Shown here: piece after piece, positions 61,209 to 64,000 of the stretch | How the letters are laid out: the number at the start of each line of letters is the position of its first letter | How positions within the stretch are numbered: the stretch's first letter is position 1 | NCBI RefSeq assembly: GCF_006542665.1 | Contig: NZ_AP019735.1 | Coordinates: forward strand, 2,666,001 to 2,730,000 | Length of the DNA: 64,000 nucleotides | Origin: Alistipes communis | GTDB lineage: Bacteria; Bacteroidota; Bacteroidia; Bacteroidales; Rikenellaceae | Direction of reading: 5' to 3' | Notes under the pieces: generated by a model | What the model was told of the DNA's origin: nothing | The model's input: only the letters and a program-made list of their open reading frames with translations | Database searches by the model: none | Translations under genes and position numbers: made by a program

Positions 61209-64000
61209 ATGAAAAGATCTTCTCTTTTATTTCGAACTTGTATTGGGTGGCTTTTGTTCGGAGTTTTATTTTTACAATCCAGCTATGCACAAGATTATAG
61301 CAATACAAACTCGACTGCCATGCACGCCGTACTCAGTGACGGTTATTTCAAGCCGCAATCTCCTGATGTATGGAGTATGATTAAATACGGTGATGCTAAT
61401 ATTGATTATTATAGTGGTAGACTGGGGTTAAATATTCCTATTTATACTTATGATGATCCGGCTTTTAAAATTCCTATTTCCATTGATTACGCTTCGAATG
61501 GTTTTCAACCAGGAGCAAGTATAGGAGTGGTCGGTATGGGTTGGTATCTCAATGTAGGAGGTGCAATTACACGTGAAGTGCGTGGTATTCGAGATGATGC
61601 GATAAAAGAAACATTCGATTGGCGTTGGGGAGCAAACGAAAATGAAACTCTCAAATGGGATCAAATAGTATATCCGGATGGAGTTCCCGGCTCTTGGGTT
61701 TATGCCAGATCTGTTCGTATCGATGGATATGCTCAGAACTATTTTAATTCGGTTCCCCAAGACTCTTTAAATTTTGTCTATACAGGTGCCGCAGGACAAG
61801 AGTATATGCCTTATTGGGTAAACCATAATAACGATCGTCAAGGCATTGAAACCGAGCCAGATATATTCCATTTTAAATTCATGGATTATTCTGGATCGTT
61901 TATTCTTCAACCTAATAGACAAATAAAAGTTTTCAATACGAACACACCAGCTGGAGAATTCGAAATAAAATTTGATATGGATAATTCACAGCCTTCTTTA
62001 AGTAAGTTTGTTATTATTACAGGAAATAAAACCAAATATTACTTCGAATACCCGATTACCTGTCAGACTCAAAGTGACATTTCCAGTTCTCTCGATACTG
62101 GATTCAATTTTACCTGGAAACTAACTCGCATCGAAGCTCCCAATGGAGAAACAGTACGCTTTGTATATAATAAACAACAAGCTGATTATACAACTATAAC
62201 ACCGGTAATAAATATAGACAAAATCGTATTATCCAATATTTCGGGAAACGAGTTGCCTCCCGAACATCAAATTCAGGATCCCCAAAATATGCCTTCTTCC
62301 AAATTTACGGTTTCCAATTCTGTTCATGAACATCTGTTGGATAGTATCATCATAGAGAATAGAGCCAATATTGTTTTTACATACAATTTTAATTCTCTTT
62401 TAGCTTCAGTACAGGTTTATAATAATACAGACGAAAGTCCCGTAAAGACTTGCACATGCGAATATGTTAAGACAACAGGAAATCGATTAGTTCACTTCTT
62501 GAAGAAAGTTAATCTATCGGATGTGGGGCAATATGCAATGGATTATTATGACGAGACGGCCCAATACGAACATGATCATACTTTTAAGGTCGATCAATAT
62601 GGATATTTCAATAATAATGATACTTATGCAAAGAAGACTCCTTCTGCTGATTTGCAAAACATAGCGGAAGATCTCCGTACTTTGCGTCCTTCCAGTGAAA
62701 CACATACTCGAATGGGAATGTTAAAGGCGCTTCATTATCCTACTGGGGGATATTCAAATTTCATTTATGAACAAAATACAGCATTTCATCAAGGAAAAAA
62801 CACGAATGTTGGGGGATTGCGTATCAAGCAAATCGATACTTACTCTAAAGAAGGAAAACAAACACAGAATCGCAAATTCAGTTATTGCCAAAAAGATGAT
62901 TCAAACAAAAGTTCTGGAAAAATATTGCAATATCCGGGGTATTATTTTAAATATACAGCAGCTTCACAAGGAGTATATTTAGTAGATAAAGAAGGTAAAC
63001 AATATTCTTCGGGAGTTATTATTGATCGAGAAATTGTTTCGTCATTGAATAATATCGGATTCTCACAAAATTCATACATCGAATATTTACGGGTGGTAGA
63101 AGAGATAAGGAAACTAACGAATGATATTAAACCAATTTCTATTACCGAATATAACTTTCATTCTGCGGATGGAGTGCTTTCCGATGGAGGACTCCCCACA
63201 GAAGCCTATGAAGCCATCTCGAATAATCGATTGTATTCTTTTGATAACTGGAGGCTTGAAATGGAGTTAGCTCCTTCCTCAGAAATAAATGAATATATGA
63301 GGGTTACTTCGACATTTACAGGTGGTAAACTCCGGTCAAAAACAGAATATGCCGAAGATCTGGATCACCCGGTAAAACATGAAAGTTATTCATATGGTTA
63401 CTATCAATCAGAAGACCCTATTAATGTATATACAGCGTATTTATGCCAGGCAGTAAATCATTTATATCGAACAAATGCCATATATCAAAATCAAAAGATC
63501 ACAGAATTATACAATAAAGATTCCGTGTTAATCTACAACAATGAAACAAAGTATTTAGTCAATGATTTAGGAAGAACTAGTGCTGTTGTACAAACAGACA
63601 GCAAGGGAGATGAAATTCGTGAAATGTATTCTTATTTGGATCGTGTACCGGCTTATCCTACGGAGATTATTAAAACCAATAAGGGAAACGTGATTTCTGC
63701 AATGAAAATTGATTATGAACAGCAAAGTAATGCAGAGGATCATTACACTCCTTTGAAAGTTTGGAAAGGAGCAGTGGGAGTAGCTCCTCTGAATATTGAA
63801 TATCGCCCCGATTGTATATACAGCCATTACGATACACACGGAAATCCTCGTCAGGTAGTCGATAAAAACGGTAAGACGACTTGCTATTTTTGGGGATACA
63901 ATGGACGACATATCGTCGCCAAGGTTGAAAATTCGACTTACAATATCTTGCTCGGATATGGCATCGGAACTACCTATTCCGAAGCGTTGCCTGCGGATGT
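61209..64000 (+). CDS. TcB/SpvB-like YD-repeat protein of Rhs locus 3 (runs off window)
   Basis: An open frame of 930 codons without a stop. Signal peptide (MKRSSLLFRTCIGWLLFGVLFLQSSYAQ), then IDYYSGRLGLNIPIYTYDD and GVVGMGWYLNVGGAITREVRGIRDD, the start shared with the other two loci. It reaches the near-terminal motif CYFWGYNGRHIVAKVENSTYN. By comparison the gene should end roughly 70-90 codons beyond the window, with an Rhs-core toxin gene next. Coding DNA is AT-richer than in loci 1 and 2, so it is probably a separate acquisition. Confidence 0.85.
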   Translation, partial: MKRSSLLFRTCIGWLLFGVLFLQSSYAQDYSNTNSTAMHAVLSDGYFKPQSPDVWSMIKYGDANIDYYSGRLGLNIPIYTYDDPAFKIPISIDYASNGFQPGASIGVVGMGWYLNVGGAITREVRGIRDDAIKETFDWRWGANENETLKWDQIVYPDGVPGSWVYARSVRIDGYAQNYFNSVPQDSLNFVYTGAAGQEYMPYWVNHNNDRQGIETEPDIFHFKFMDYSGSFILQPNRQIKVFNTNTPAGEFEIKFDMDNSQPSLSKFVIITGNKTKYYFEYPITCQTQSDISSSLDTGFNFTWKLTRIEAPNGETVRFVYNKQQADYTTITPVINIDKIVLSNISGNELPPEHQIQDPQNMPSSKFTVSNSVHEHLLDSIIIENRANIVFTYNFNSLLASVQVYNNTDESPVKTCTCEYVKTTGNRLVHFLKKVNLSDVGQYAMDYYDETAQYEHDHTFKVDQYGYFNNNDTYAKKTPSADLQNIAEDLRTLRPSSETHTRMGMLKALHYPTGGYSNFIYEQNTAFHQGKNTNVGGLRIKQIDTYSKEGKQTQNRKFSYCQKDDSNKSSGKILQYPGYYFKYTAASQGVYLVDKEGKQYSSGVIIDREIVSSLNNIGFSQNSYIEYLRVVEEIRKLTNDIKPISITEYNFHSADGVLSDGGLPTEAYEAISNNRLYSFDNWRLEMELAPSSEINEYMRVTSTFTGGKLRSKTEYAEDLDHPVKHESYSYGYYQSEDPINVYTAYLCQAVNHLYRTNAIYQNQKITELYNKDSVLIYNNETKYLVNDLGRTSAVVQTDSKGDEIREMYSYLDRVPAYPTEIIKTNKGNVISAMKIDYEQQSNAEDHYTPLKVWKGAVGVAPLNIEYRPDCIYSHYDTHGNPRQVVDKNGKTTCYFWGYNGRHIVAKVENSTYNILLGYGIGTTYSEALPAD

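Overview
The window comes from a GC-moderate gut Bacteroidales genome, most likely Rikenellaceae/Alistipes-like. Supporting signs are Bacteroidetes promoters (TAnnTTTG -7 boxes) before many genes, almost no Shine-Dalgarno sequences, a glutamate decarboxylase, and a sodium-pumping methylmalonyl-CoA decarboxylase set. The species is an inference.

Positions 1-22500 are chromosomal housekeeping plus metabolic operons. They hold two tRNA-Pro genes and a three-gene steroid/bile-acid-type reductase operon (5-alpha-reductase family protein, old-yellow-enzyme reductase, SDR) read from tandem promoter units. These are followed by gadB, a GLUG-repeat lipoprotein, a zinc-less sirtuin, the propionate branch (mce, mmdA, OadG-like, biotin carrier, oadB-type subunit on minus; meaB on plus), rplM-rpsI, rpsB-tsf, a C1 aminopeptidase, and an S24 peptidase / HprK-like kinase / ABC exporter operon. 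A recurring hairpin-plus-promoter module sits before several of these.

Positions 22700-25500 and 38554-39660 are remains of a conjugative element. They include a traG coupling-protein pseudogene and a chimera of DUF3945-like, DUF3575-like and DUF3868-like pieces. Between and beside these remains lie Rhs/YD-repeat polymorphic toxin loci. Locus 1 (26085-38275) and locus 2 (39780-49436) share a layout: a secreted ~1000-residue TcB/SpvB-like protein, then a DUF6443/Rhs-core protein (one polypeptide in locus 1, two in locus 2), a variable C-terminal toxin, a membrane or periplasmic immunity candidate, a terminator, and promoterless orphan Rhs tails with their own immunity candidates. The locus 2 tip has the motifs of an M91 (NleD/HopH1-like) zinc protease. 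A third TcB-like gene opens at 61209 on plus and runs off the window.

Between loci 2 and 3 (49590-59663) is a compact minus-strand operon with nearly every part of a type II secretion system: GspG, prepilin peptidase, GspE, secretin GspD, and GspL-, M-, C-, K-, I-, J- and F-like proteins, plus a small FN3-like lipoprotein. The Rhs proteins start with Sec signal peptides and the immunity candidates are lipoproteins, secreted or membrane proteins. A testable model is therefore export of Rhs cocoons to the periplasm by Sec and across the outer membrane by this T2SS-like machine. That link is inference from gene position and signals only.
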